This document shows, one piece after another, positions 32,812 to 44,904 of a stretch of DNA of 64,000 bases (positions are counted from its first letter, which is position 1; every line of letters starts with the position of its first letter). Under the pieces are notes generated by a model. It did no database searches. It worked only from the letters and a program-made list of their open reading frames with translations, and was not told the DNA's origin. The stretch comes from Costus lasius (lineage: Eukaryota; Streptophyta; Magnoliopsida; Zingiberales; Costaceae), in contig CM050449.1 of assembly GCA_027563935.2 (NCBI GenBank), positions 74,389,556-74,453,555 on the forward strand, given 5' to 3'. The position numbers and the translations under genes were made by a program.

Positions 32812-32884
32812 ACTCAAACGCGCCGCGTTGGTTAGACGGCGACGGTTTCAACCGCGCGACGCGGGTTCGAGCCCCCGCGAGCGC
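32812..32884 (+). other. tRNA-like sequence with A- and B-box motifs inside the solo LTR
   Basis: GTTGGTTAGACGG resembles a Pol III A box. GGGTTCGAGCCCCCGC provides a consensus B box with a 5-bp stem (GCGGG/CCCGC) and a 7-base TTCGAGC loop. The acceptor and anticodon stems are poor, so it is not a functional tRNA gene; a decayed tRNA-derived segment or chance similarity are both possible. Confidence 0.35.
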
Positions 32885-33023
32885 AATTCACTAATTTTAT
32901 AAAAACTCATTTTTTTAATCTTTTAAAAATTCCGAAAAAAATCCCAGAAAATCATAAAAAATTCCAAAACAACTTTCTGAATTTCTAAAATTAAATTTCA
33001 AAAAATCAGGTTATAACAGTACT

Positions 33024-33245
33024 TGAGGTGTGAGTTTTTTGACTATCTGAAATAGTGTGGGATTCTCTCATGGCTCACCCCTCACGGGACACCCTAGTGG
33101 AATGTTGTGTCTAAGAGGCAGAATCGGACCCTACTCGACATGGTCCGGTGTACAATTGGTCATACAACTCTACCTCCGTATTTTTGGGATGTGCTTTAGA
33201 GATAGCTTCTTTCACACTAAATAGCATTCCATCTAAAAGTGTCCC
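33024..33245 (+). pseudogene. Copia element B integrase fragment, right part
   Basis: Continues the interrupted integrase: EFFDYLK, then CGI, WLTPHGTP, the Glu-bearing block with RQNRTLLDMVRC, and TLPPYFWDVL. The catalytic Glu of the NGVSERRNRT motif appears as Lys here (VSKRQNRT). Several stops are present. Copia similarity fades after about 33245. Confidence 0.85.
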
Positions 33246-33379
33246 CGTGATTCCATGATGTATCGTATTTACATAGTATTTTTTTTAATCATGATTTTTA
33301 TGCATAAGCTCTCCTATTTTGAACATATTTTAATTGAATTAGACTTAAAACCTTATTTTTGTTCAGAATCTTTAGCTCT

Positions 33380-33840
33380 ATCTCTCCTTAGCGCCTTCCC
33401 TCCCTCTTCTCCTTGGCGCAACTTCCTAGAAGTGGATGCAAGTTGAGAAGCACCAGGCATGGAGGCAAAGAGATCTCAAGGAGCCCGTGTATGCGCAATT
33501 GTAGAGGATGCTCACTTGCTCATCTCATCGTTGTCATCAACCGCTCCTAAATTGTTAAAAGGTACATATCTCTATCACATTCACTGGCTCCCTCATAAGA
33601 CGATTCTTCGATACTAGTGAAACCTGTTTGAAGCCAGCTTCTGCTCCTATTTTAAATTTTATTTTTGCCTGGGGTTTCCCAATAGCCCACCCCTTCACTT
33701 GCAATAAAAAGTATCTATCTCTATCACATCTGGTGGCTCCCTTGTAAGTAGATTATTTTGTTGGTTTTGGAAACCTATTTCAGGCATCGTTTTTGCTTGT
33801 TTTAAATTTTAAATTGCCAGGGTTTTCCAACACCCTATAG
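33380..33840 (+). repeat. old Copia LTR fragment with internal tandem duplication
   Basis: 33450-33560 resembles 63660-63760 near the 3' end of the solo LTR at 61925-63901. A block of about 146 bp (TATCTCTATCACAT ... GGTTTCCCAATAGCCC) is duplicated in tandem (33555-33690 and 33705-33840). Confidence 0.55.
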
Positions 33841-34466
33841 GTCTCATATGATTTTGGTAGCAATGAACTGAATAGATCATCACAAGCAATGAATAATATC
33901 TAGCAATACATCAATGTTACCCAAGCCATAGGAATATATTGTCAGCTGACAACCCCTAGCCCGTGATAAAGTTTCCATATATACAATATAGTTCCTTTGC
34001 GTTATGATAATCCTAGGTTGGATAAGTGTGCCACACTTGCTATTCCAATCATGTAGGATGCCTTAAGAAGAAAATCTAATCTCATGGTATGGTCATACAC
34101 TTTTAGTGAAACCCACACGGAGGGGATTACTACATTATCAAACTCCTTTTAGAAGGAAGGGGCAAAAGCACTCATACTACATAAATGACTTCTTGCTCGA
34201 TGCACTTATGTGTCTACCTTGATGCCCAACATCCAATGAGTCCACATACTAGTTTCGCATGCACCAAGACTGTCCCTTATTTACCAAGGTACTTCGATTA
34301 ATGACTGAGTTATAAGATTGAAAAATGTCAATCTTTAGGGACATTATTATGTTATTCAATACATCAATGCTAGCATAGCGATCAATATGGTAATGACAAT
34401 TGCCTTTGTTCATTGAATAAATTTAATAATACAATTAGCCTTTAGGGCATACACACTAATAATAAG
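33841..34466 (-). repeat. old Copia LTR fragment, inverted
   Basis: Its reverse complement starts TGTGTATGCCCTAAAGGCTAA and shows the 5' LTR layout of the other Copia LTRs in this window: the opening TATGCCC block, then a CAGTCTTGGTGCATGC region, then TGTATGACCATACC. Together with 33380-33840 it forms an LTR pair joined in opposite orientations. Confidence 0.55.
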
Positions 34467-35210
34467 TGTACTCGTAGAACTGGATTTTATGTATTATTAA
34501 TATAATGCCTGTCTTTTTTATATCTGTTGTGTCATCCTAATAGAATGTAGTTTTTCTTATATCTCTTGTGTTATTCTGTGATGTGTAGACATATGATTGG
34601 CCATTGTTCATGTGAGGTATGATAATGGTTGATGTAGGCATGCAACATGAGTGCTAGCCTCCGGTTGAGTCTCATGCATATACATAGTGTTTGGAGGGGC
34701 ATTTGTGTGTGAACATTAATGCTAGTTATGTACATGTCCATTCCGAGCTTCCATGAGCATATTGTGCACTGTACACATACATTATCGTGCACTGTACACA
34801 TACATTAAAGGGATGAGGGATCTGTGGTTGAGCACATCATGCACTATACACATACATTAAAGGGATTGGGAATCTGTGCTTTAGATCCTATAAATTATTA
34901 GGGTTTTTTCAAGAAAAAAAATGCCCATAACACCTATTATGGTGCATGGATTTTACAAGTTTGAAATTTTGGTGAATGTATGTATGTTATCCTACTAGTC
35001 TTTGCACTATGTAGACTTATACATAAATTTTACCCTATCATAATGCATGCAAGTGGTATTTATGTAGGATACCTATACCTAACGGGTACCTTTGACCTTC
35101 ATGGGGTTTGTCTTAAGCCGTCATCAAATAGTTACTAATGCAACTCTAAATCAACCACTATATAAGAGAAATGATATAATCATTCTATATCTATACTAGT
35201 AATATTTATT
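34467..35210. other. intergenic, with a short tandem repeat
   Basis: AT-rich. At about 34765-34865 the phrase CACTGTACACATACATTA recurs three times, twice followed by AAGGGAT. No coding region was recognised. Confidence 0.5.
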
Positions 35211-35321
35211 TCCATTCAACTATCATCAATTAGTTGGCAGGACATTGCGTTCTTGCGTTAATGGTGCATGATCATAAACAGAGCAATTATCAGGCAACAT
35301 CACTTTCTACACTTGTAGTGG
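35211..35321 (-). pseudogene. decayed duplicate of the last exon of the EEP gene
   Basis: On the minus strand it matches the end of exon 10 of the neighbouring gene: GATAATTGCTCT, GATCATGCACCATTAAC and a terminal GATGATAGTTGA align with the real GATAATTATTCT, GATCATGCACCATTAACT and GCTGATAGTTGA. It is shorter by several bases in the middle and out of frame. It lies about 155 bp beyond the real stop. Confidence 0.82.
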
Positions 35322-35475
35322 ATTTATAATTATTTTATAATTTCATATTCATTATCATATATATTACTGTTATCGTATGTATTTTAATGATGTGTAACTA
35401 TTATCAGTCTGTCTAGCCTATATGTACGAAAAATCTGCCATCATTTTATTTGCATAACAATATTCTCTTTTTCAT

Positions 35476-38400
35476 TCAACTATCAGCAATCAGGTCGGAG
35501 TACATGACATTCTCAGGAGAAAACACAACAGTTAATGGTGCATGATCCGAAAGAGAATAATTATCAGGCCACATCCCCTTCTCTACCTCTGGTGGAAAAA
35601 GAACTGCCTCTTTTACACTGAAACCAAAGACATGGTTATTTGTTTTCTCAATCCCCTGTTCTAAGTTCTTCTCATAATGTTCTGAAGATTTTGGATTCCA
35701 AATTTGGTGCTGAAATAAAAACAGTTCATCATAAGGTTAATAGATACGTGTAATAAAAATAGCACATTTACAACAATAAACATTCATTGGTAGTATCTAG
35801 AGATCACACTTCAAAGAAACAACTAATTAGCAAGAACAAAAAATGTGATAATTGGATAGAAACTCATTATTTAATCTGAATTATGATACGAAGATTATAA
35901 AAAAAATTATTTGCATTTCTTAATAATTTGAAAATTAACTGAACGAGATGTTCTTTTTCATATTATAGTCTCATCCAAAAGAAGACAGCTGATGCAAGAG
36001 ATTATCTACTCAGATTTTTCACTAAAATGGAAAAGTTGATGTAAGGACATTGCTTATTATATATAATGCTACCAAAAGTGCATAAGAAGTACGACAGGCC
36101 CAAAGTTACCTGAAATTCTTCATAATCCACAACGCCATCTCTGTCAATATCAGCTTGATTCCATAAATCTTTTGCATCTTCAGGGCCAAGGCCATCGGGA
36201 TGGCCAGTCACAGCTAACTGCATTAACTTTTGGCTTTAGATCACGCCTTTCAAGTCAATTCAAAAGATTTCCAACTCTTGATCAAAAAGCTACTACCTGG
36301 TTGAGTGCCTGACAGAACCCTGAGTATGTAATGTAGTCACCAGGACTGTCTCCTTTAAAGAATGCAAACGCGTTTTCTTCTGTAAGAGAAGCAGCTTGCA
36401 GAAGATACTGAAACAACATAATATAAGTTGAATCACTAAAGGCAAAACTATAAACGTATAGAAAATTGAAAATGATTGTCCACACATTTCATAAGCATTC
36501 CAATTATTAGGATGCCAAGATAGAATTTAAACAAGCACACAACTGTCTATACAGAATATGAAAACCTGCATACTAAAACATGAAAATTAAGATGGATAAC
36601 ATTCCGTGTTACGAAGTCAATAAGAAGATTTTTCTTCAAGATTGGAAAGCCAATTCCTAGTCTAAACAAATAACCAGTTTTCGATCAAGATTTTTGTTAC
36701 TTACTAAAAGGTCGGAGTTTCAAATAAGAAAAGATCAAAGACATTAATTGGCTAAAGTTTTTTTTGTCTAAAAACCTTACCTTAATAATGCTAAACACTG
36801 CTTCTCTCCAGCTAGAACGGAGGGGTTTCTTGTACTTGTTAGGGTTTAAAAGCCATATAAAATCAACCCCACAAATGTTACCTCGATGATTGCGGTGACT
36901 AATCCACTGCGAGCAGAAAAAACAGAAAAAGTAATGATATGGCTGGTGCCAACGTAATACAACACTCCTAATAAGAACATTCAAGGTTACCTTATGGCAA
37001 TCTGCATCACTGTCGGTGTAGTGGTGGGCTGCATCATATGATGATACAAAGCCTTGGGACCTAAGAAACTTATACACGTGACCTCGTTTGCTACCGTTCC
37101 AGTCTCTGTACAATGGAAAAGAGTATAAGAAAAATTGATCTAACCCAAATGTGAAAAAGGAAAGTATGATACTAACCCACAAAGTATGATAGGCGTGGGA
37201 TTAAGATTATGCTCCTTCTGATATGTTTCTATATACTTAAGGATCTTGTATACCTATCAAGCATAATAACATATAAAGACCCATGACAGGATTCTTATGA
37301 ACGAAAATGAAATAATATAGATCAGAAAAAGTAGATTTACCTGTTGCAGACGAACTATGCACAGACTAGAATCATGCGGAAATAATAAATGGGTATTCAC
37401 AATGATGATTTGCACATTTATGCTGCTATTACAAGCTTGCCATAAAGGAAGAACTGATTCAACATGTAATAGTTGTGCAACACGGTCTCCAAAATCATTA
37501 AAGAGTAACTCCCTGTATTTTATAATCCTAAAATAATCTCTTCGAACAGCAGTGAGGAGACCTGTAACAAAATATGTGCACTCAGTGTGAATTAGCGATG
37601 CAGCACCAACCAACGAGTAATGAAACTAAAAGGCATGAATATGTACCGTTCTGTACAAATCAACAGTTAATCTTTTTTCCATGATCGTAGTATAATTTAC
37701 GATTTCAATCATTTTCACCATATTTGAATTCAAAACATTTATTTTAATAAAGAATATTTGAGCAACCACAGCCATGAATAACTCTAGTTGATAGTTGTAA
37801 AGATATTAAAGGATGTTCGTAGTGCACGAGAATATACTGAATCAATGATGGTCAATGAACACAAACTTATACTTGCAAACAAAGAGGCTGTTTTCATCAC
37901 TTGGTACTTAGCACCTTATCTGGGCAAACATATATTTGGATAGATTTTCTGTATAGTGAACTATAGTATCAAACTGGTTTCATTCTTATTCTATAAACAT
38001 AAGCTTGAATAAGTCGTATGTTTCCTCCTGATTTCACGAGGTTCCAAAATTTATAAGAATTTCTTGAACCAATGAAGTTGTGATGAAAACAAAAATGAAA
38101 ACAAAAAAAAGGCTAAATTTCTCTCTCTACTGACAGTTTAATGAATGAAAGTGAGATAAATCCAATAGTAGGAAAGTACAGATTTTAGAATATTGATTGC
38201 GAAAGTGATGGACTAATGAAAGATGCACGAAAATTTGAAATGAAATAATTATCACGCAGCACAAAAAAAAAACACCTCGCTATGAACCAAATTAATACAA
38301 AAAACATCATAAACGTAATAACCATGACGAACTGTGTAGATTTTAAAATTTAAAAAATAAAACAAATTAGCAACATATGTATGAACAAACAAGATAACAG

Positions 38401-39134
38401 ATCAATTCAAGTGGAAAGGTATTATTATTTTTTTATTTTTAAATTTTAAAATAAAACAAATTGGCAACATATGTATGATCAAACAAGATAACAAATCAAT
38501 TCAATTGGAAAGGTATTTTTGCTACATTATTTGTCATCGCATATCAAAATCTTTCCTTTGTTGGCCCTGTGTAGAAATTTGATGTTCTAACAAACACATT
38601 ATGGGGGCAAAGGAGAATATATATATAATTGTTATAAGAAGTGGAGGGCAAGCAGGGGCACACACCATCACCACGATTGTTGGTCCGAGCAAGTTTGAAG
38701 ATGATATAGCCAGCAACGCCAAGCCTCGTCTCATACATATCCACCAGCTCCTCATTCCCCAACCAAACCTCCTACAATAACCCAATAAGTCAAGAGGAAC
38801 ACCACTGCCCAAGTTGCAATCTTTAAAAGCCAGCCGACATTCAGAGGAAAGGCAGTGGTCTTACCTGAAGGCAAACGATGGAGGAGCGATCGGCCAAGAG
38901 GTGGTCGATGATGCTGGCGTTCCGGCTAAGCCAGTACGCTCTGTACTGGCTCTCCCGGCAACTCTGGTCCTACCACAAGATAAATGACTACGACAAATTA
39001 ATCCCGAAATTGAGACAAAGCAATCAAAACCCCAAGGCAAATAAATTCGTTGAGAATACCTTATCACTAAGGCGCTTGTAGATTGGCGCGAGAATGTTGA
39101 AGGTGGTACAAGAGAAACAGCGATCTGAGATCAT
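35476..39134 (-). CDS. EF-hand endonuclease/exonuclease/phosphatase family protein, 425 aa, ten exons
   Basis: Exons (minus): 39134-39060, 38969-38865, 38771-38666, 37561-37341, 37253-37177, 37105-36991, 36906-36781, 36407-36297, 36217-36110, 35709-35476. All introns are GT-AG, the phases agree and the total is 1278 bases. Motifs of the DNase I-like EEP fold: FNILAPIYKRL (13-23), CLQEVW with catalytic Glu61, NTHLLFPHD (151-159), CGDWNGSKRG from 194, and SDHAPL (402-407). A canonical EF-hand loop runs D335-E346 (DIDRDGVVDYEE), with a degenerate one in exon 8; both precede the SDH motif. It matches the plant family typified by At5g54130, a calcium-binding EEP protein, a likely metal-dependent phosphodiesterase whose substrate is unknown. 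The start at 39134 is chosen because homology begins there; the frame is open further upstream, so a longer N-terminus is possible. It is the only intact host gene here. Confidence 0.93.
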
Positions 39135-39380
39135 CCTCTGGAAGGTAATCGTGGCGGTGAGGTCAGGAGAAACAGAGGCGAGGGTAATAATAACGAGGCG
39201 GCAGAAGAAACCATGCGAAAGAGACAGCGGCAGCCGGTTTCTCTGCAAGACTGCTGAAGAAGGATTACCGGAGATCGCCCGTCGCCGGTGGATGTTGTGC
39301 CGGGATATTCTGATTGTATCGACCGTAGGATGTGATTTGCTTGTGACTCTCCACCGTTGGATTTTGGGCGGGAACCACAG

Positions 39381-39413
39381 AATATAAGGTGGGAAGCAGG
39401 AAAGTTGTATTGG
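39381..39413 (-). promoter_or_regulatory. possible core promoter of the EEP gene
   Basis: On the minus strand CCAAT lies at 39413-39409 and TTATATT at 39387-39381, about 250 bases before the proposed start codon. The spacing is short for a CCAAT-TATA pair but the order is right. Confidence 0.35.
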
Positions 39414-41712
39414 CTGCAAATAATACGAATGGCATTCATTGTTTTTCATATATTTGTGATCCAAAAGAAATCAACATACCATATCACAAATCCTCGAGAA
39501 GAGATCACATCAAAACTCACAGCCGCTCTGACCTAACTACTTACTCTGGTTTAATAAAAATAAAATCAGAGTTAAAACGGGGGTTTGGGTCAATTTCAAG
39601 CCAAACCTAATTTATATAACTTGGGTCAAGATTAGGGTTGGGCGTATGATTTTTACTACCCGCCTTAAACATAACCCCGAACCTGCCTGATAAAAAATTA
39701 TAAATTTATCCTCTAAACTAAAGCAACAAAATCTAAACTTAACCCTAACTTATTCTCTTCCCCTCTCTCTCACATCCCATTTCTCTTCTCTCCTCTCCCA
39801 ACTCCTCTTCTTCAATCCTCCCCTCTCCTCGCCTTTTCCCTTCATCTCTTCTTTATTTTTCCACTCTCTGTTCTCTCTCTCTTCTCCTCAAGTGCCTCTC
39901 TCTTCTCTATCTTTTCTCCTTGTGCCCTCTCCCCTCTTGCACTCACAACGTCTTGCTCGTGTCAACTACTCACATAGCCTATATCGTCTGCACTGCCCAT
40001 GCACTATTGTGGCATCGCTCGTGCTTTACAACAAGGTTAGGTTTCCTATAGATACCTAATTCCCTCGATGGAGGGTGAGAGTTGGGATGAATTTTCTTAA
40101 CCCTATTAGGTTCGGGATCAAAGTTATCCAGTTAATGTGTTGGGTTGGGTTTAGTACTCTCCACCCACGCTCTATCCCCTTGTTATCCCTATTCTCAAGG
40201 TAAATAAAATTATTATTTTCTTTTCTACAAAATAAACTTCTAGAATTTATTTTCTAAGTAGAAATAAATAAAAATTCTAATTTGTTTTCCAACTATAAAT
40301 ACATAAAAATTCTAGGAGTGTACACCTTAGTTGTTTTTTCTATACTCTTTAATTGTAACTTGTGCAAATTGTTATTCAAGAAAATAGTTTATTAATGTCA
40401 AATACGTATTCAATAACATTTATTATATTTTAAAACTCCACACAAAATTAAATCCAATGTTAAAATATCTTAAAATGTGATTGTTTGTATTTCTTACTTT
40501 ATTGAGCCGAGGTGTGATACCTACAAATTATTTTTCATGTATAAATGAATTAAACAACCTCTAGTAGGTATTGAAATCATGCACCAAACTGCAAGTTATG
40601 TTAAAAAGTTAGAATAAGTTATTTCTAATGATCATAAATGATTTTGAACTAAGTCATTTTAGCAAAATGAGAAGCCTATAAAAAACAAAAGTAAATAAAA
40701 ACTAAAAACTTGTTGTTTTTTTCACACAATCACCTGATGGAGACTCCTTTACAATTTTTAAATGACTATGAATTAAGCAAAATTGTATTCATATTTTTAA
40801 AATATCACAAATCCTTCTATAGAGTATGCTTCATAGTTAGTAAACTTTTATGGATGTATATTATTTGTTATGTTATATTTTAATTTCTTTAAATAGTTTG
40901 AATTGGTTCATTAAGATTATTTTATTTTCAAAGAAATTTTAATGGTTCATAAAATAATGTAAATAAAAAAATTATGGTTATTAACTAGGTAAAGAGAGCT
41001 TTTATAGCTTGGAATTTTACATGTTTAAAAAGAACTATAAAATACAAAATATAGTAATAGAATATCAATTAAGATAATAAATAAGTTTTAAATTTTTTTA
41101 TTATATTCTAGTGAAAAAATAGACTCTATAATCTTGATTAGACGCTTATACCCTTTCATATTCTTTATTACTTAGCAAACAATAGATGCATAAATAAATA
41201 AAATTATCATATGTGATTAATATGATAAGTTAGGGTTTTTTTATTTTTCACATGACTTATTTACTTAGCTTTATAATATTTCATCCTAAATAGAGAAATT
41301 TTTTAATTTTTTTGTTCATTTTGTTTGCCATTTCCGTTCTCTACTAACAAGAAAACAAATAAAAAAAAGGTTATTCTTCCATTCCTATTAATTTTCTGCT
41401 TTAGAAAAAATATTGTCAATGATTATCAAGATAAATATTACAATTGAATTTAATTCTTACACCATTAACATATAAATCAAAATCCTCATCATTTTATTAT
41501 ATTTTTACATACCATAAATTGGAATGCTATCGAATTCTCACCAGTGACTTGGATAATTTACTCAGTCATCGTCTTAATGATGGTAATAATTCCTTCACAT
41601 ATATTTCATTGTCACTTCCTTTTAACTTTGATAAATGGCTAATAAAATTACTATATAAAATTTTGTACTTGGAATGAATTTTTTTAATAGTATAACTTTT
41701 CAGGGATTTGGC

Positions 41713-41751
<39 letters not shown>

Positions 41752-42614
41752 ACTATTTGATAGAATTTAGCTAACTTGATAATTGAAGGTTTTGAGTTTC
41801 ACAGAAGTCCTAATTTGAAAGAGATTTCTAGAGGCCCCACATGTTTTATTAATATCATCATCCAATAATGTTTGAATTGATGCTATATGATCTATGCAAT
41901 AATATATGAACTTGGTATAGCCCCAAGTTTTAATTAGCATTTTTATTCTAAATCAAACGTAAATTTAGAGCAATTGCCAATTTCCCTCGTTGCATTGTAT
42001 CTTTTATTTCATATAAATTTTTATCAAGGAAAGAGTTTATAAAAGAGGGTTTTTTATTGTACTCCAAGTGTACTAATTGTCAAAGTGAATATGAGATGGG
42101 TAAAAGAGAGGCATCTAGAGTGAGAGCAAATATAAGATATCAAATATCTATCTTTATAGATTATTTGATTCTTGTTATAACACAAGCTAGATTTCAAATT
42201 ATGATATCAAATATGGGGCATCTCTAAAAGATATAAAAAAAAAATTATGGTAACTACTTGAGTAAAAGCATAACAAATTGAATATATAATGCTATTACAA
42301 ATATAAGGATGGGTAGATAGAGAAAGACTCATAGACAGTTATGGATAATATATTGGAATTTGTATCTTTCGAAAGGACATCAAATATGTATTTTCTCAAG
42401 TGGTGTTCTAGAAGATAAAGAACTAGATTGGATGTCCAATTATTTATAAGTAGATAATTGTTGCACTAGTGATAGTTCCAATTGCTTGTGAGTTACACTT
42501 TACCATCCCGCTACAATATCTAAGCTATTAAACTAACAAGGAATAAAGATTAGTTAAGAGTTGTGAGCTAGTTTGGATTTAACTAGATTCTACCATTGAT
42601 AATCAGCTCATGAC
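39414..42614. other. AT-rich intergenic region
   Basis: Contains a polypyrimidine tract at about 39745-39950 (CTCTCTCTCTTCTCCTC-like) and a TTA microsatellite at 41714-41751. Several short open frames exist but none shows a domain. No gene was recognised. Confidence 0.5.
41714..41751 (+). repeat. (TTA)n microsatellite
   Basis: About twelve perfect trinucleotide units. Confidence 0.95.
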
Positions 42615-42617
42615 TAA

Positions 42618-42806
42618 GGATGTGTTTGGCGTAACTTTTGGGCTGCTTTTGCTGGCTGCAAAAATTATTTTTGAGAAGTCGGCCTGTTTGGCTATCAACT
42701 TCTGCACTAATTTAACACACCACTCAGCTTTTCCAGCCAGCTATTTTTCAAATTAGCACTTTCTCAACCAGTAGAATCTAAAAGCTCCAGCTATACCAAA
42801 CCACAC
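42618..42806 (+). mobile_element. Tourist-like MITE, copy 1
   Basis: 189 bp, with ends GGATGTGTTTGG and CCAAACCACAC and TAA on both sides (42615-42617, 42807-42809). Terminal inverted repeats containing GTGTTTGG and a 3-bp TAA duplication fit PIF/Harbinger-derived MITEs. It has no coding capacity. Confidence 0.75.
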
Positions 42807-42959
42807 TAAGTCACTTGGATTCCTCAAATCTAAGCAAAGATTTAGTGTTCCTTGAGCCACTTAGATATTTAACCAAGTAAAGATTGGATTGACAAACCTG
42901 ACCCTTGGGAGGGGAGGCAAACTAGTTGGGAAAGTGATTAGTGTTCCTCGAGCCACTTA

Positions 42960-43149
42960 GTGTGTGTTTGGTATAGCTGGAGCTTTTAGCTTCTGCTGGT
43001 TGAGAAAGTGCTGATTGAAAAATAGCTGGCTGAAAAAAGCTGAGTGGTGTGTTAAATTAGTGCAGAAGTTGATAGCCAAACAAACCAGCTTATCAAAAAT
43101 AGTTTTTGCAGCCAGCAAAAGCAGCCAAGAAGCTGTGCCAAACGCACCC
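42960..43149 (-). mobile_element. Tourist-like MITE, copy 2, inverted relative to copy 1
   Basis: 190 bp, with ends GTGTGTGTTTGG and CCAAACGCACCC and TTA on both sides (42957-42959, 43150-43152). It is the reverse complement of copy 1 over nearly its full length (shared AGCTATTTTTCAA / TTGAAAAATAGCT and TAACACACCACTCAGC / GCTGAGTGGTGTGTTA). Confidence 0.78.
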
Positions 43150-43152
43150 TTA

Positions 43153-44904
43153 GATTGGCTATAAATGACCATAGTTGAAAGTTTAGTAGAGCAAAGATTG
43201 GATTAATGAATTATGTATATTAGATCCTTCATCTTCTACTTAAATTCAATAGCTAAGGAGTCAAGAAACTACTTGAGCAAAAATAGGTCAAAAGTGACTA
43301 TGTTAGTGAAGTCAATTCAATCATAGTAATGGCTGCTAGAGGTGAAGATGTTTGTATTGATTAATAGGTCTCAATAAGCCTTAGCAAGTCTTGACAAGTA
43401 TCTAAGATGCATTTGTTGGATCAAGATAAATGTAAAGTGCTTATATTATCTCATAATTGATAGCTCATTCCATCTTACTTGATTTTTTTTTGATAATTTT
43501 CTTTACTAAAATCCTTAAACCAAGTTTTCTATAAAATTTGGCCATTCACCATTTTTAGTACCTAATAAATTTGATGAAAAATGCTTTTTTTAGAGAGTAA
43601 ACTTCCTAAGATTTGGGATAGTTCAAGTGTTGCTCAATATGGACTTCAAATTACTTGAAATGAGCAAAAGGCAAATCTAGTTAATCTTACAATGTAATCT
43701 AAACTATGATAAATTGACTTCAACTAGCTTATAATAGCTATTTTAATCCCTAATGGGCCTCTTAGTCATTTAAGGGCTTTAGAAAGCAAATAAAATATAC
43801 CCCAAAGCTTTATGCAGTAACTTAAGAGCTTTTAAATATTTTGTACCCTAAAGATATTTCTTCTACTCTTCGGTTCTTCCTAAATCTTTTCTTGAGCATC
43901 TTTAACCCTAGCTGTCATCTTGATGTCCTCATCATCTAAAATGATTCATTTTCTAAGGAGAGTTTAAGCACTCTAGGATAAGTTATCAAAAGGATTATTG
44001 GGGTTCAAATGAGCCATTTTCCCTCTTTTTTTTGGTTTTATTTCTTGTGTTTATTTTTACTTTGTTATATTCTGCTAATATTTGTGGTGCTTTTGGAAGG
44101 TAATTTTATCCTGTTTCATGTATTATAGAGTTTGGAGAAATGATGCCCTTGGTAGAAAGGTGAAACCACTTACTCTAATCCTATATAAGGAAGAAATTAA
44201 ACATTGTTTATTATGCTTGAAATGAGCTTTGGTAGTAGATATAGTAGGTTTGAGAATTTAAACCACTATAAATTCCTTATCCATATTGTTCTCCTGTGTT
44301 GGTTGGTTTTACTTACTCATAATCTTAGTGATACTAGTTATTAGTTTAATTGTATAGTGTGGTTTTACATGAAAGCATTTTATTTTAGTTAACTTTATAC
44401 ATTTTATCTAAGTCATTATAAATCTTAAACTTGTGCAATAATTCAACCCCCGCCCCCCTTGTTTAGTCATATTTTTTATAATTGGGCATTATAAGTTGCC
44501 TACGTGATTTATTGGTGATAGTCAATCAATAGGATTACTTAAATAGAGAGTATGCTAGGAGAAGAGGAAAAAGATCAACTAAGAGAGTAGAGAAGCCACC
44601 AATTTAAATATGGTAGTATGGATTGACTCTACTTCTAATTTTGAGCATGCCCAGTGAGAGAATGCGATGAAGGCCCAAGACACACTTCAAGAAGAACCGT
44701 GAGGAATTGGAGACACCCATTAGGTATAGATACCCTCCATGAGATTTTCATGTATTCCAAGCATCATGGTAGGTTAGATATTTATGGTTACATATTTATG
44801 TAAAGAATATCATGTATTCGTTAGTTTCAAATATGATAGATTATGCATTGTAACATGCGTACATTGAATTATTAAAAGCAAACTTTGTAACTCATGCATC
44901 ACAG
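43153..44904. other. AT-rich intergenic region
   Basis: No recognisable gene or element, apart from a C-rich run near 44446-44457. Confidence 0.45.

Larger units (their letters stand above)
30663..33018 (-). mobile_element. solo LTR, 2356 bp, probably Ty3/gypsy, nested in Copia B
   Basis: Ends TG...CA in both readings (TGTCACGCCCC at the left, GGTTATAACA at the right), with the perfect 5-bp duplication GTACT at 30658-30662 and 33019-33023. On the minus strand the terminal GGGGCGTGACA resembles LTR ends of plant Ty3/gypsy elements, and a strong TATA box lies at 32677-32669, so minus orientation is favoured. The part at 32120-32760 is GC- and CpG-rich and holds overlapping open frames on both strands that show no known domain. 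No internal retrotransposon sequence is present. Confidence 0.85.

Noticed and set aside
39024..39464. A longer first exon of the EEP gene starting at 39464
   Set aside because: The upstream in-frame part crosses the candidate promoter motifs and has no family similarity. The ATG at 39134 begins just before the conserved FNILAPIYKRL block. A longer start cannot be fully excluded.
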